A program made the position numbers and the translations under genes. A stretch of DNA of 58,705 nucleotides from Mycobacterium helveticum. Its GTDB lineage: Bacteria > Actinomycetota > Actinomycetes > Mycobacteriales > Mycobacteriaceae. Under the pieces are notes generated by a model. It made no database searches. It was not told the DNA's origin and worked only from the letters and a program-made list of their open reading frames with translations. The stretch spans positions 1 to 58,705 of the forward strand of contig NZ_VMQU01000017.1 in NCBI RefSeq assembly GCF_007714205.1. The letters run 5' to 3'. Positions 43,970 to 51,591 of this stretch are shown in pieces. Position 1 is the first letter of the stretch, and every line of letters begins with the position of its first letter.

Positions 43970-44623
43970 ATGTCAAACTGGTTGCGCGACGCGGTCACGG
44001 ACGTCAATTCGAGGCGGTCATTGTCGGGGCGCGCCCGCGCACGGCGATGGCGGCATCTTCTCGAGTTCTTCCCGGCTTTCGCGGAGATGCGGGTGCTGGA
44101 CTTGGGGGGCACACCCGAATCGTGGCGACTCGCGCCGGTGCGGCCCGCGTCTGTCACCACGGTGAACCTGCTGGCAACGGACTCGGTGACCGAGGGCGTC
44201 ATCGCGATCCAGGGCGACGCGTGCGACCCGCCGAGGGCTGTTGCCCACGACCGCTTCGACCTCGTGTATTCCAATTCCGTGCTCGAACATGTCGGCGGAC
44301 ACACTCAGCGCCGACGCTTCGCGGACAACGTCCACGCCCTGGCCGACCGCCATTGGGTGCAGACGCCGTACCGGTATTTTCCGATCGAACCGCACTGGCT
44401 CTTTCCGGGCATGCAGTGGTTGCCCTACGAAGCCCGCGTGCAGGTGTCGATGCGCTGGAACCGCGGTCACGTTCGGACGTACACCCGTGAGGACGCACAG
44501 GAGCAGGTCGATGAGATCGACCTGATCGGAATTTCGCAGATGCGCCGCTACTTTCCCACCTCGGTCATCTGGTACGAACGATTTGCCGGATTGATCAAGT
44601 CCTTGGTTGCGGTCCGTACCTGA
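43970..44623 (+). CDS. SAM-dependent methyltransferase at the right end of the locus
   Basis: A 217-residue class I methyltransferase. Motif I is MRVLDLGGTPESWRLA, then FDLVYSNSVLEHVGG and ADRHWVQTPYRYFPIEPHWL. The last block, PYRYFPIEPH, resembles methyltransferases of polysaccharide loci. ATG 43970 (MSNWLRDAVTDVN) fits the family length; the upstream frame to 43847 is not conserved. It is the last gene of the accessory locus, 44 bp from the convergent end of the Rv0216-like gene, so it marks the right boundary closely. Confidence 0.83.
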   Translation: MSNWLRDAVTDVNSRRSLSGRARARRWRHLLEFFPAFAEMRVLDLGGTPESWRLAPVRPASVTTVNLLATDSVTEGVIAIQGDACDPPRAVAHDRFDLVYSNSVLEHVGGHTQRRRFADNVHALADRHWVQTPYRYFPIEPHWLFPGMQWLPYEARVQVSMRWNRGHVRTYTREDAQEQVDEIDLIGISQMRRYFPTSVIWYERFAGLIKSLVAVRT

Positions 44624-44667
44624 CGGCCGACCGGCCCCGCGGCGACACCGCACGGCGCCAACGCCGT

Positions 44668-45687
44668 TCAGAACTGCAGCGCGCTGAAGCGCCAGTCCAG
44701 CACCGGCCGGTCGGGCTCGCCCCCGGCTTCACCGCGTGCGTAGACCAGCGAGCGAAGCCCGAGTACGCCCCCGTCGCCGGTGGGCTCGGCGGATTCGACG
44801 TGCAGCTGGCTGTGGAGGGTGTCGCCCTCATACACCGGCCCGGTGTGGTCGCAGGACTGCCAGCCCAGCACCGTCGCCAGGTTGGGCAGCAACCTGCTCG
44901 CCTGCGCGAGCGCCACACCGATCGTGTGCCCCCCGTAGACCAGCCTGCGCCCACCGGCACGCGAATCATGATGCGCGGCGGCGATGTTCAGCGTCAGCCG
45001 GGCCAGTTCCGGCGCGCTGCTGACCACGTCACCGGTGCTGTGCAGCACCGCACCGGTGAGCCCGGCGTCGAAATGCGGGCCGGGCACCCGGGCGCGGAAC
45101 ACCGCGCCGTCCCACCGGGCCGTCGGATCCGAGGCCGGTGGCACCGCGTCGTCGCCGATCGTGGACAGGTCGTCGCCCGGCCTGTCTTCGCGGGGCCGCC
45201 ATTCCGGGCCGGCCGGCAGCATGGCACACCGGTAGAAGTCGAGCACCAGCCGGTCGGCCTGGTCGATCGTGGTCATCCGCAGCACCGCCATGCCCGTCGG
45301 CGCACGGCCCGGCTTCACCGAATTCGCGCGCAGGCCAACCACTTCCGTGCGGGTGTAGATGGTGTCGCCGATCACCGGGAAGCCGTGGAAGACAAGACCG
45401 CGGTAGAACAGGTTCGCCTTGACACGCTGGGTGGCCAGCGTCGACTGGCCGATCGCCACATCGCAGACCAGCGCCGGGTGCACCAGCGGCCCCGCCACGC
45501 CGGTCACCGCGGTGCACAAAACGGCGTCCAGCGCCAGCCGCAGCCGGTCGCCGACGATCGCCTGGTGGGCGGCGGCCAACCCCGACGACAGCGTCACCGG
45601 CGGCGCCCAGTCGAACACCTGGCCCACCGAGAGGTCGTCGAAGTACGGCCCGCCCTCGCGCCGGCCCGCGTACCCGTTCGCACTCAC
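44668..45687 (-). CDS. Double-hotdog MaoC-like protein, Rv0216 homologue
   Basis: A 339-residue protein with two hotdog domains, close to the 337 residues I recall for Rv0216. The first domain has YFDDLSVGQVFDWAPP and FHGFPVIGDTIYTRTEVVGL. The second has RLVYGGHTIGVALAQASRLL, DHTGPVYEGDTLHSQLHVES, similar to R-specific enoyl-CoA hydratases, although the canonical catalytic Asp/His pair is not clearly complete. GTG 45687 starts VSANGYAGRREGGP. It is divergent from fadE3 with only 57 bp between the starts, so the two share a control region. A role in acyl-CoA metabolism is likely. Confidence 0.9.
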   Translation of the reverse strand: MSANGYAGRREGGPYFDDLSVGQVFDWAPPVTLSSGLAAAHQAIVGDRLRLALDAVLCTAVTGVAGPLVHPALVCDVAIGQSTLATQRVKANLFYRGLVFHGFPVIGDTIYTRTEVVGLRANSVKPGRAPTGMAVLRMTTIDQADRLVLDFYRCAMLPAGPEWRPREDRPGDDLSTIGDDAVPPASDPTARWDGAVFRARVPGPHFDAGLTGAVLHSTGDVVSSAPELARLTLNIAAAHHDSRAGGRRLVYGGHTIGVALAQASRLLPNLATVLGWQSCDHTGPVYEGDTLHSQLHVESAEPTGDGGVLGLRSLVYARGEAGGEPDRPVLDWRFSALQF

Positions 45688-45744
45688 AACGCCACATGCT
45701 GGCAGGCTGTCCGACCGAGGGTCAACACGGAGGGTGGTTCGCGC

Positions 45745-46890
45745 GTGAACGACGAGGAAGAGATGCTGGTCGCCACGGTCCGGGCGTTCGTCGACCGTGA
45801 CGTCAAGCCGGCCGTCCGCGAGATGGAGCACGCCAACGCCTACCCCGAGGCGTGGATCGAGCAGATGAAGCGCATCGGCATCTACGGCCTGGCCATCGGT
45901 GAGCAGTACGGCGGATCGCCGGTGTCGACGCCCTGTTATGTGCAGGTCACCCAGGAGTTGGCGCGCGGCTGGATGAGCCTGGCCGGCGCCATGGGCGGTC
46001 ACACCGTGGTGGCCAAACTGCTGACGCTGTTCGGCACCGAGGACCAGAAGCGGACCTACCTGCCCCCGATGGCCACCGGGGAGCTGCGCGCCACCATGGC
46101 ACTGACCGAGCCGGGCGGCGGCTCGGACCTGCAGAACATGGCGACGACCGCACTGCCGGACGGCCCGGACACCCTGCGGGTCAACGGATCCAAGACCTGG
46201 ATCAGCAACGCGCGCCGCTCCGGGCTGATTGCGCTGCTGTGCAAGACCGACCCGCTCGCCACGCCGCGTCACGCGGGCATCTCCGTCGTCCTCGTCGAAC
46301 CGGGCCCCGGCCTGACGGTGTCGCGGGACCTGCCGAAGCTGGGCTACAAGGGCGTCGAAGCCTGCGAGCTGTCGTTCGACGGCTACCGCGCTCCGCGCTC
46401 GGCCATCCTGGGCGGCGAGCCGGGCCAGGGCTTCGCCCAGATGATGAAAGGCCTTGAGACGGGCCGTATTCAGGTGGCCGCGCGGGCGCTGGGCGTGGCG
46501 ACGGCCGCGCTCGAGGACGCGCTCGCCTATGCCCGGCAGCGGGAAACCTTCGGCCGGCCGATCTGGCAGCACCAGTCCATCGGCAACTACCTGGCCGACA
46601 TGGCCACCAAGCTCACCGCCGCGCGCCAGCTCACCCGGTATGCCGCCGAGCGCTACGACAGCGGTGAACGCGCCGACATGGAGGCCGGGATGGCCAAACT
46701 GTTCGCCTCCGAGGTGGCGATGGAGATCGCCCTGAACGCCGTGCGCATCCACGGCGGCTACGGCTACTCGACCGAATACGACGTCGAACGGTACTTCCGC
46801 GACGCGCCTTTGATGATCGTCGGCGAGGGCACCAACGAGATCCAGCGCAACGTGATCGCCGCGCAGCTGGTGGCCCGCGGCGGCATCTGA
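45745..46890 (+). CDS. fadE3: Acyl-CoA dehydrogenase FadE3 (Rv0215c)
   Basis: FAD-dependent acyl-CoA dehydrogenase of 381 residues, forming the trans-2-enoyl-CoA in beta-oxidation. The FAD/substrate segment MALTEPGGGSDLQNMATTA, the middle-domain VNGSKTWISNARRSGLIALL, RQRETFGRPIWQHQSIG and HGGYGYSTEYDVERYFRDA are intact. The C-terminal DAPLMIVGEGTNEIQRNVIA contains the EGTNEIQ region with the catalytic-base position of this family. GTG 45745 follows GGAGGG at 10 nt. It is divergent from the Rv0216-like gene and converges on an enoyl-CoA hydratase, giving a compact beta-oxidation cluster. Confidence 0.92.
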   Translation: MNDEEEMLVATVRAFVDRDVKPAVREMEHANAYPEAWIEQMKRIGIYGLAIGEQYGGSPVSTPCYVQVTQELARGWMSLAGAMGGHTVVAKLLTLFGTEDQKRTYLPPMATGELRATMALTEPGGGSDLQNMATTALPDGPDTLRVNGSKTWISNARRSGLIALLCKTDPLATPRHAGISVVLVEPGPGLTVSRDLPKLGYKGVEACELSFDGYRAPRSAILGGEPGQGFAQMMKGLETGRIQVAARALGVATAALEDALAYARQRETFGRPIWQHQSIGNYLADMATKLTAARQLTRYAAERYDSGERADMEAGMAKLFASEVAMEIALNAVRIHGGYGYSTEYDVERYFRDAPLMIVGEGTNEIQRNVIAAQLVARGGI

Positions 46891-46934
46891 GATGACCGTC
46901 CATCCGCCCCACCGCCGCGACGATGTTTTCCCGG

Positions 46935-47912
46935 CTACCGGCCACCACCCGGGGCCCCCGCATGCGCCGCGTCCACCAGCCCCCAGGCAAGTGCGGTCGC
47001 GGTGCCGACCGTACGCCCCGACAACACCAGATATGCCGTGCGCCAGCGCCCGATGCGGCGCGTCACGCTGACGGTCCCGCCGGCGCCCGGGATCAGGCCC
47101 AGCGCCAGCTCGGGCAGCCCGAACACCGTGTCGGCTGCGGCGTCGACCCACCCGCAGAAGGCCGCCATCTCCAGGCCGCTGCCCATCACCCGGCCGTGCA
47201 CCTGCGCCCGGCAGTCCCGGCCCAGCCGGGCGGTGAGCGCGTCGAGTGCCAGGGCGGGGCTGTGCCGGGTGCGGGCCAGGTGTGCGCTCGCCGGGTCGGC
47301 GAGCGTGCCGAATTCGGCCAGGTCTCCGCCGCTGCAGAACGAGGGACCATTGCCGCGCAACACGATTCCCGTCACCGAGGGGTCCAGTTGAGCGACGGTC
47401 AGCGCGTCGAGCAGCGCCGCGCGCGCGTCGGTGGAGAACGCGTTGTGCCGCTGCGGCCGGTTGAACTCGATACGCAGGGTGTCGCCGTCGCGCTGCAGTC
47501 GCACCGGGTCGGCGATCTCGGGCATGCTTGTCGGGCCGCGGCCGGCGAGCCAGCGCGCGAACTCCGGACCCGCCTGCAGGGTCGAGTAGGCCAGCGACTC
47601 GGTCAGCACGCCGGCCAGCGCCGGGCCGGCGGGATCGACCGAGCGCAGCACGTCGTCGCAGACGCTGCTGGCGTGCGGCCAGCGCCGGCAACGTTCGCCG
47701 AGCTCGGCCAGGGTGTCGGGCACCGAGTCGACGGTGACGACCCGCCGGTCCTCGCAGCGCTGTTCGGTGAGGGTGAAAGTTGCTCGCTCGAGCCAGTATT
47801 CGGGCGCACCGGCGACCGGCCCGACGGCCACCACCACCCCGGGCGGCTGCCCTGCCGGCATCAGCTCGTCGGCCTGCGCCGGCTCGGCCAGATCGACGAC
47901 GCGCAGCGTCAC
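46935..47912 (-). CDS. Crotonase-family enoyl-CoA hydratase with N-terminal extension
   Basis: A 325-residue crotonase. The fold starts only near residue 125 (LQRDGDTLRIEFNRPQRHNA), with oxyanion segments RGNGPSFCSGGDLAEFG and AQVHGRVMGSGLEMAAFCG, then FGLPELALGLIPGAGGTVSV holding the region of the catalytic acid. The preceding 120 residues are unusual for the family, contain VVTVDSVPDTLAELGERC and TESLAYSTLQAGPEFARWL, and may bind a partner or substrate. GTG 47912 overlaps the fadD4 stop as GTGA, so the two are coupled. I recall no equivalent between fadD4 and fadE3 in M. tuberculosis. Confidence 0.88.
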   Translation of the reverse strand: MTLRVVDLAEPAQADELMPAGQPPGVVVAVGPVAGAPEYWLERATFTLTEQRCEDRRVVTVDSVPDTLAELGERCRRWPHASSVCDDVLRSVDPAGPALAGVLTESLAYSTLQAGPEFARWLAGRGPTSMPEIADPVRLQRDGDTLRIEFNRPQRHNAFSTDARAALLDALTVAQLDPSVTGIVLRGNGPSFCSGGDLAEFGTLADPASAHLARTRHSPALALDALTARLGRDCRAQVHGRVMGSGLEMAAFCGWVDAAADTVFGLPELALGLIPGAGGTVSVTRRIGRWRTAYLVLSGRTVGTATALAWGLVDAAHAGAPGGGR

Positions 47913-49462
47913 ATCGAGTACTTCTTGACCAGCTCCCCCTTGTAGAGCTTGCCGGTGTCGGTGCGCGGCAGCTGCGCCTCGAACGAGATCGACCGGGGAC
48001 ACTTGTAGTGCGACAACCGATCCCGCAGCCATACCAGCAACTCGCCGGCGAACGCCTCGGTGGCGTCGGCCGGGTCCACGGTCTGCACCACCGCCTTGAC
48101 GCGCTGGCCCATCTCGTCGTCGGGAATGCCGAACACCGCCGCGTCCAGCACCTTCGGGTGGGTGACCAGAAGGTTCTCGGTTTCCTGCGGGTAGATGTTC
48201 ACCCCGCCGGAGATGATCATGTGGTGACGCCGGTCGGTCAGGTAGAGGTAGCCCTCGTCGTCGACGTAGCCGACGTCGCCGACGGTGACCCACCCGCGCC
48301 TGTCGCGTGAGGCGGCGGTTTTCGCCTCGTCGTTGAGGTACTCGAAGGAAAGGCCGCCCTCGAAGTAGATCTCGCCGGCCCGCCCCGGGGGCAGCTCGTT
48401 GCCGTCCTCGTCGAGGATGTGGATCTGGCAGGACATCGGCTTGCCGACCGAGCCGGGGTGGGCCAGCCACTCCTCGGCGCTGATCAGCGTCGACCCGATC
48501 GCCTCCGAGGAGGCGTAGTACTCGTCGATGATGGGCCCCCACCAGTCGATCATCTGTTTCTTGATCTCCACCGGGCACGGCGCCGCCGCGTGCATCACCC
48601 TTTGCAGGCTGGACAGGTCGTATGAATTACGCACCGCCTCAGGAAGTTTCAGCATGCGGGTGAACATCGCCGGCACGAACTGGCCGTGCGTGACGTGGTG
48701 GCGCGCGATGGCGTCCAGGCAGCCCTCCGGGTCGAATTTCTCCATCACCACCGTGGTGATGCCCCCGGCCTGCGCGCTCATCGACCACACCGACGGGGCG
48801 GTGTGGTAGAGCGGCGCCGGGCTCAGGTAGATCGAGTCCGGGTTCATCCAGAAGCTCACCAGCGCCGACATCATGCCGGGCGCCTCGGCCGGCGCGACGT
48901 GCGGGAGTTCGCGTTTGATGCCCTTGGGGCGGCCCGTGGTGCCCGAGGAGTACTGCAGCAGGTCACCCTCGAGTTCGTCGTCGATCGGCGTATCGGGTTG
49001 GTCGGCAACGCATTCGGGGTAACGCTGCCAGCCGCGTAGCTCGGCCTCCCCTTCTTCGCACGCGATCAGCCGCAGTTCGGGCAGGCCACCGGGCCGGGGG
49101 CCCCTCCCGCTTGCGGGGGAGTGCTCGCCCAGGTTCTCGCAGATTTTGCGCAGCGCCGCCGAGCCGACGATCGCCTTGGCGCCGCTGTTGTCGACGATGT
49201 AGGCCGCCTCGGCCGCGGTCAGGTGGGTGTTGATCGGCACGTAGTACAGGCCGCTGCGGCGCGCCGCCCACATCACCGCATGGATGTGCTCGTTGTTCTC
49301 CATGAGGATCGCCACGGCGTCGCCCTCGACCAGGCCGGCCTTGCGGAAGTAGTGCGCCAGCCGGTTGGCCCGCGCCTCCAGTTCGTCGAAGGTGACCACC
49401 GTGCCGGAAGGGTGGAGGATGACGGCCGGCTTGCCCGCGCCGAGGTGCTCCCGAATCTGCAT
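47909..49462 (-). CDS. fadD4: Fatty-acyl-CoA ligase FadD4 (Rv0214)
   Basis: ANL-superfamily acyl-CoA ligase of 517 residues. The P-loop is LLQYSSGTTGRPKGIKRE, then DEYYASSEAIGSTLIS (A5), GDVGYVDDEGYLYLTDRR with HHMIISGGVNIYPQETEN, and the C-terminal Lys motif RTDTGKLYKGEL. ATG 49462 (MQIREHLGAGKPA) sits 6 nt after a TACAGT -10, so the message is probably leaderless. A Gly/Pro insertion (SPASGRGPRPGG, about residue 113) coincides with a GC palindrome inserted in the gene. It is coupled to the crotonase downstream and follows pckA on the same strand. Confidence 0.9.
   Translation of the reverse strand: MQIREHLGAGKPAVILHPSGTVVTFDELEARANRLAHYFRKAGLVEGDAVAILMENNEHIHAVMWAARRSGLYYVPINTHLTAAEAAYIVDNSGAKAIVGSAALRKICENLGEHSPASGRGPRPGGLPELRLIACEEGEAELRGWQRYPECVADQPDTPIDDELEGDLLQYSSGTTGRPKGIKRELPHVAPAEAPGMMSALVSFWMNPDSIYLSPAPLYHTAPSVWSMSAQAGGITTVVMEKFDPEGCLDAIARHHVTHGQFVPAMFTRMLKLPEAVRNSYDLSSLQRVMHAAAPCPVEIKKQMIDWWGPIIDEYYASSEAIGSTLISAEEWLAHPGSVGKPMSCQIHILDEDGNELPPGRAGEIYFEGGLSFEYLNDEAKTAASRDRRGWVTVGDVGYVDDEGYLYLTDRRHHMIISGGVNIYPQETENLLVTHPKVLDAAVFGIPDDEMGQRVKAVVQTVDPADATEAFAGELLVWLRDRLSHYKCPRSISFEAQLPRTDTGKLYKGELVKKYSM
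49098..49123. repeat. GC palindrome inserted in frame within fadD4
   Basis: CCCCTCCCGC-TT-GCGGGGGAG is an imperfect hairpin of the small GC-rich type I associate with dispersed repeats in mycobacteria. It encodes part of the segment SPASGRGPRPGG in FadD4, at a place where the protein should have a surface loop. The reading frame is preserved. Confidence 0.5.
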
Positions 49463-49468
49463 GCGCCG

Positions 49469-49500
49469 ACTGTACCGCCACGGAAATTGACGGGTGTCAA
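49469..49500 (-). promoter_or_regulatory. fadD4 promoter with palindromic operator
   Basis: On the minus strand TACAGT (49474-49469) ends 6 nt before ATG 49462, giving a leaderless start. Upstream, TTGACACCCGTCAA (49500-49487) is a dyad with 5-bp arms and a 4-nt centre. It also contains TTGACA, but 20 bp from the -10, so it is more likely an operator than a good -35. Confidence 0.45.
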
Positions 49501-49524
49501 CTGTCCGCCGGGCAGGCGCGCGGG

Positions 49525-51354
49525 TTACTCGGCCTCGGCCAGCCGCTGCTTGAGCGCCTCGAACTCGTCCTTGACGCCGGTGGGCAGCTTGTCGCCGATG
49601 AACTCGAACCACTCCTCGATCAGCGGCAGTTCCGCACGCCATTCGGCGGGCTTGACCGCCAGCGCGGCCGCCACGTCCGCCGGGCTGGCGTCGAGGCCGT
49701 CGAGGTCCATGTCCTCGACCGAGGGCACCATCCCGATCGGGCTGTCCTGGCCGCCGGCCTTGTGCTCGATGCGGTCGACGATCCACTTGAGCACCCGGCT
49801 GTTCTCCCCGAACCCGGGCCACAGGAACTTGCCGCCCTCGCCGCGGCGGAACCAGTTGACGAAGAACACCTGGGGCAGCTTGGACTCGTCGGAGTTCTTG
49901 CCGATGTCGATCCAGTGCTGCATGTAGTCGCCGACGTGGTAGCCCATGAACGGCAGCATCGCCATCGGGTCGCGCCGCACGGAGCCCACCGTGCCCTCGG
50001 CGGCCGCGGTGCGCTCGGAGGCCATGGTGGCGCCCATGAACACCCCGTGCTGCCAGTCGCGGGCCTGCGTCACCAGCGGCACGGTCGTCTTGCGGCGGGC
50101 TCCGAACAGGATCGCCGAGATCGGCACGCCCTGCGGGTCGTCCCACTCCGGCGCCAGGATCGGGCATTGCGACATCGGGGTGCAGTAGCGCGAATTCGGG
50201 TGGGCCGCCGCGGTTTCGGTATCCCGGAAGTACCAGTCGTTGCCCTTCCAGTCGATGAGGTGCGGCGGCTCGCCCTCCAAGTCCTCCCACCACACGTCGC
50301 CGTCGTCGTCGACCGCCACATTGGTGAAGATCGTGTTGCCCGCGGCGATGGTCCGCATGGCGTTGGGGTTGGACTTCCAGTTCGTGCCCGGCGCCACGCC
50401 GAAGAACCCCGCCTCGGGGTTGACCGCGTACAGTCGGCCGTCCTTACCGAAACGCATCCAGGCGATGTCGTCGCCGAGGGTTTCGGCGCGCCAGCCCGGG
50501 ATGGTCGGCTGCAGCATGGCCAGGTTGGTCTTACCGCACGCCGACGGGAACGCCGCCGCGATGTAGTAGGCCTTGTTCTCCGGGGAGATCAACTTGAGGA
50601 TCAGCATGTGCTCGGCGAGCCAGCCCTCGTCGCGGGCCATGACCGACGCGATGCGCAGCGCGTAGCACTTCTTGCCCAGCAGCGCGTTGCCGCCGTAGCC
50701 GGAGCCGTAGCTCCAGATCTCCCGGGTTTCCGGGAAGTGGGTGATGTATTTGGTGTCGTTGCAGGGCCAGGGCACGTCCTGCCGGCCCGGTTCCAGCGGC
50801 GCCCCGACCGAGTGAATCGCCTTGACGAAGAACCCGTCGTCGCCGATCTTCTCCAGGGCGGCCGTGCCCATCCGGGTCATCAACTTCATCGAGACGACGA
50901 CGTATTCGGAGTCGGTGATCTCCACGCCCAGCTTGGGGTCCTCGGCGCCCAGCGGCCCCATGCAGAACGGCACCACCCACATCGTGCGGCCGCGCATGCA
51001 GCCGCGGTAGAGGTCGGTCAGGAGGGAGCGCATCTCGGCGGGGTCTTTCCAGTTGTTCGTCGGGCCGGCGTCTTCCTCGCGCTCCGAGCAGATGAACGTC
51101 CGGGACTCCACCCGCGCCACGTCGGAGGGGTCCGACCGCGCCACGAACGAATTGGGGAAATTCTTCTCGTTGACCCGTTGGAACGTGCCCGCCTCGACCA
51201 ACTGCTCGCAGAGCCGTTGCCACTCCTCGTCGGAACCGTCGGCGAACATCACCCGGTCCGGCTCGGTGAGCTCGGCGACCGCCCGGACCCACGACAGCAG
51301 ACCCTGATGCTTCGTCGGCGCGTTATCCAGACCGGGAATGGTCGCTGAGGTCAT
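49525..51354 (-). CDS. pckA: Phosphoenolpyruvate carboxykinase, GTP type (Rv0211)
   Basis: GTP-dependent PEPCK of 609 residues (I recall 606 for M. tuberculosis), converting oxaloacetate to phosphoenolpyruvate, the gateway to gluconeogenesis on fatty acids. The phosphate-binding loop is [15 protein letters not shown], followed by [19 protein letters not shown] with the metal-binding Asp residues. GTP-site sequence includes [19 protein letters not shown] 51354 has two Shine-Dalgarno-like AGGAG sequences upstream. Its neighbours are fatty-acid oxidation genes, consistent with joint use during growth on lipids. The two GTPase-like genes precede it on the same strand after a 237-bp gap. Confidence 0.97.
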   Translation of the reverse strand: MTSATIPGLDNAPTKHQGLLSWVRAVAELTEPDRVMFADGSDEEWQRLCEQLVEAGTFQRVNEKNFPNSFVARSDPSDVARVESRTFICSEREEDAGPTNNWKDPAEMRSLLTDLYRGCMRGRTMWVVPFCMGPLGAEDPKLGVEITDSEYVVVSMKLMTRMGTAALEKIGDDGFFVKAIHSVGAPLEPGRQDVPWPCNDTKYITHFPETREIWSYGSGYGGNALLGKKCYALRIASVMARDEGWLAEHMLILKLISPENKAYYIAAAFPSACGKTNLAMLQPTIPGWRAETLGDDIAWMRFGKDGRLYAVNPEAGFFGVAPGTNWKSNPNAMRTIAAGNTIFTNVAVDDDGDVWWEDLEGEPPHLIDWKGNDWYFRDTETAAAHPNSRYCTPMSQCPILAPEWDDPQGVPISAILFGARRKTTVPLVTQARDWQHGVFMGATMASERTAAAEGTVGSVRRDPMAMLPFMGYHVGDYMQHWIDIGKNSDESKLPQVFFVNWFRRGEGGKFLWPGFGENSRVLKWIVDRIEHKAGGQDSPIGMVPSVEDMDLDGLDASPADVAAALAVKPAEWRAELPLIEEWFEFIGDKLPTGVKDEFEALKQRLAEAE

Positions 51355-51523
51355 CGGACTCTCCTGAATTCTCCTGCGTGCTTACGGGCGTCTGTACCTA
51401 TCGCCGCGCCCACACAACGATTGACATGGTGGCGTTGACTACAGGTTATCGTGAGCAACTTGTCGAGTGAGGCTCGGGCAGGTATAAGCCTGCTCACAAC
51501 AACGATTCAGAAACCAGTGCCGA

Positions 51524-51553
51524 AAGTCGGCAATCCCGAAGTCGGCAATCCCG
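51524..51553. repeat. 15-bp tandem repeat in the pckA upstream region
   Basis: AAGTCGGCAATCCCG occurs twice in a row (51524-51538, 51539-51553), and a decayed third unit GAATCGACAATC follows. The repeat lies in the 237-bp gap between the Rv0210-like stop and pckA, which also holds TATAC- and TAACCT-like -10 sequences on the minus strand. A regulatory role is possible but not shown. Confidence 0.7.
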
Positions 51554-51591
51554 GAATCGACAATCACTGCCGTTGCGCTCCTTGACTGCGG

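Noticed and set aside
44800..45744. Upstream extension of the fadE3 frame
   Set aside because: It lies opposite the Rv0216-like gene; GTG 45745 with GGAGGG upstream gives a normal acyl-CoA dehydrogenase.
45688..47691. Upstream extension of the Rv0216-like frame to over 1000 codons
   Set aside because: The extension runs across fadE3 on the opposite strand and has no domain; the GTG at 45687 gives the known family length.
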